Positions 6,434 through 7,631 of a DNA stretch of 7,631 nt are shown here, piece after piece. The notes below the pieces were generated by a model. The model had not been told where the DNA came from and did no database searches. It worked only from the letters and a program-made list of their open reading frames with translations. How positions within the stretch are numbered: the first letter of the stretch is position 1; every line of letters begins with the position of its first letter. The position numbers and the translations under genes are program-made. Source of the stretch: Robiginitomaculum sp. GTDB taxonomy: Bacteria; Pseudomonadota; Alphaproteobacteria; Caulobacterales; Maricaulaceae. Location of the stretch: NCBI GenBank assembly GCA_026982235.1, contig JALSHM010000468.1, forward strand, positions 1 to 7,631. The letters run 5' to 3'.

Positions 6434-6532
6434 AAAAGTTCTCATGGCTATCACTATCCGGCCTTCTATGAAGTTACAACGCGAAAGTTATAAATAGCTT
6501 GCCCTTCTTGGTAATCCTATTATTCAGACCTG
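6434..6532 (+). other. Intergenic spacer between tsaB and the MFS gene
   Basis: This 99-nt gap has no convincing terminator or promoter. TATTAT at 6518-6523 resembles a -10 but lacks a -35 and would start transcription almost at the MFS ATG. A tiny reading frame at 6444-6497 encodes MAITIRPS plus nine residues. Its first residues loosely resemble the start of RimI acetyltransferases, but it is too short to call a gene or pseudogene. Confidence 0.4.
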
Positions 6533-7631
6533 ATGTCCAAAATACAAACCATAAACAAACCAAAACTATCCCTCGTAGAATTTGCGGCAATGATGGCCTA
6601 TATGATTTCCTTGGTGGCTTTATCTATTGATGCCATGTTGCCAGTGATACATGTGATTGGTTTGGACTTGGGTGTTACGGATTCCAATAAGCCGCAGCTC
6701 ATAATTGGTATGTTGTTTTTGGGTTTGGCGATTGGCCAAGTGATTTACGGCCCCGTATCCGACAGTGTTGGCCGCAAGCCCGCGATATTTGCCGGGCTAG
6801 GTCTATTTATTTTTGGTTGCGTTTTGACCATGCTTGCCACAAATTTTAGCACCATGCTATTCGGCAGATTTTTGCAAGGCCTCGGCGTTGCCGGTCCACG
6901 TATTGTCTCCACCGCCGTTGTTCGTGATGTCTATTCTGGGCGGGCTATGGCCAAAGTGACTTCGTTTATTATGTCGTTTTTTATTATCGTTCCAGCCATA
7001 GCGCCTTTGCTGGGGCAATGGATTGCTGATATGTGGAATTGGCGCGCCGTATATTTTGTTTTACTGGCCATGGCGGCCATTGTGTCGCTCTGGTACGGCG
7101 TGCGGCAAGGCGAAACTTTACACCCGGAATTTCGGCGTATATTTTCATTGCGCTCAATAGGTGCGAGTTTTGTCGAGGCTATAAAAATCCGGGTCACATT
7201 CGGCTATTCGTTTGCAGCAGGCATTGTCTATGGCACGTTTCTCGCCTATTTAATGACGTCGCCGCAATTATTTGAAGACGTGTTCGGCATCACTCATAAT
7301 TTTCCCTATTATTTCGGCGCTTTGGCAATTTGTATAGGTTCTGCTGCCTTCGTTAATGCACGGCTTGTCATGAAGCTAGGTATGCGTAAATTATGTATAT
7401 GGGCATTATTAGCCAAAGCCATATGGTCAGGCGGGTTTTTCATTATTGCTCTGGCGTTGTATAAAGCCGGAGTGGCGTTGTCTTTACCTGCATTTATGAT
7501 TTGGGCAGGGTTCTCTTTCTTTTTGCTGGGAATTTTGTTTGGTAATGTCAATGCTATTGCTATGGAGCCTGTCGGCCATATTGCGGGCGTCGGATCAGCG
7601 GTTGTCGGCTGTATTTCGGGTTTTGTATCCT
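6533..7631 (+). CDS. Bcr/CflA-family MFS drug-efflux transporter, C-terminus cut by the window edge
   Basis: From the ATG at 6533 the frame is open for 366 codons to the right edge; relatives are about 400 residues, so only the last membrane helix or so is missing. The product is strongly hydrophobic with alternating membrane segments. It has the Bcr/CflA N-terminus EFAAMMAYMISLVALSIDAMLP (16-37), MFS motif A GPVSDSVGRKP (73-83), RFLQGLGVAGPRIVSTAVVRD (112-132), a motif-C-like PAIAPLLG (154-161) and the late signature GNVNAIAMEPVGHIAGVGSAVVG (337-359). Such inner-membrane proteins export drugs or metabolites by proton antiport (DHA1 group); the actual substrate cannot be read from sequence. 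The ATG is the first start after an in-frame TAA at 6512-6514, and no good Shine-Dalgarno precedes it. It lies 99 nt after tsaB on the same strand, so read-through from the nfu promoter is possible. Confidence 0.92.
   Translation, partial: MSKIQTINKPKLSLVEFAAMMAYMISLVALSIDAMLPVIHVIGLDLGVTDSNKPQLIIGMLFLGLAIGQVIYGPVSDSVGRKPAIFAGLGLFIFGCVLTMLATNFSTMLFGRFLQGLGVAGPRIVSTAVVRDVYSGRAMAKVTSFIMSFFIIVPAIAPLLGQWIADMWNWRAVYFVLLAMAAIVSLWYGVRQGETLHPEFRRIFSLRSIGASFVEAIKIRVTFGYSFAAGIVYGTFLAYLMTSPQLFEDVFGITHNFPYYFGALAICIGSAAFVNARLVMKLGMRKLCIWALLAKAIWSGGFFIIALALYKAGVALSLPAFMIWAGFSFFLLGILFGNVNAIAMEPVGHIAGVGSAVVGCISGFVS

Noticed and set aside
1..7631. Search for a novel system, mobile element, CRISPR array, phage or defence genes, or a structural RNA gene
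   Set aside because: Every long open stretch is accounted for by a recognised housekeeping, pilus or transporter family. The intergenic gaps are 10 to 141 bp and contain no spaced repeats, terminal inverted repeats, transposase fragments or tRNA-like folds.

Overview
The window looks like an ordinary chromosomal segment of an alphaproteobacterium with moderate GC. The evidence is the family-level look of the proteins (CpaF-type TadA, an Nfu scaffold followed directly by TsaB, an alphaproteobacterial-type MccB) and several non-ATG starts. A marine or stalked lineage such as Maricaulales would fit, but that is a guess; no rRNA or tRNA marker is present to fix the taxonomy.

Layout. Positions 1-633 (minus strand) hold the N-terminal 211 codons of the beta (carboxyltransferase) subunit of methylcrotonyl-CoA carboxylase, a leucine-degradation enzyme; the gene runs off the left edge. 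A 125-bp gap (634-758) contains a good sigma70-type promoter and an 11-bp hairpin, both reading toward mccB. Positions 759-5094 (minus strand) form a compact four-gene operon in the order tadA-tadB-tadC-tadD, with genes separated by a few bases or overlapping by 4. It encodes the ATPase, the two inner-membrane platform proteins and a TPR lipoprotein of a Tad (type IVc, Flp) pilus assembly machine. The secretin, prepilin peptidase, pilin and CpaE/TadZ genes are not in the window.

A 141-bp divergent intergenic region (5095-5235) separates the tad operon from a plus-strand cluster. That cluster holds an Nfu-type iron-sulfur scaffold protein (5236-5805), tsaB (5816-6433, TTG start, part of the tRNA t6A pathway) and a Bcr/CflA-type MFS drug-efflux transporter (6533 to the right edge, truncated).

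How the genes fit together: TadA-D are one functional unit for pilus assembly. Nfu and TsaB are housekeeping proteins that commonly sit together in alphaproteobacteria; the usual next gene, rimI, is not seen, and the MFS gene stands in its place. MccB belongs to a separate catabolic unit. I found no CRISPR array, insertion sequence, phage gene, RNA gene or evidence of a new defence or biosynthetic system. The points worth a second look are small-scale: regulatory elements in the two intergenic regions, the odd tsaB start inside a 10-bp tandem repeat, and the isolated tadABCD module.
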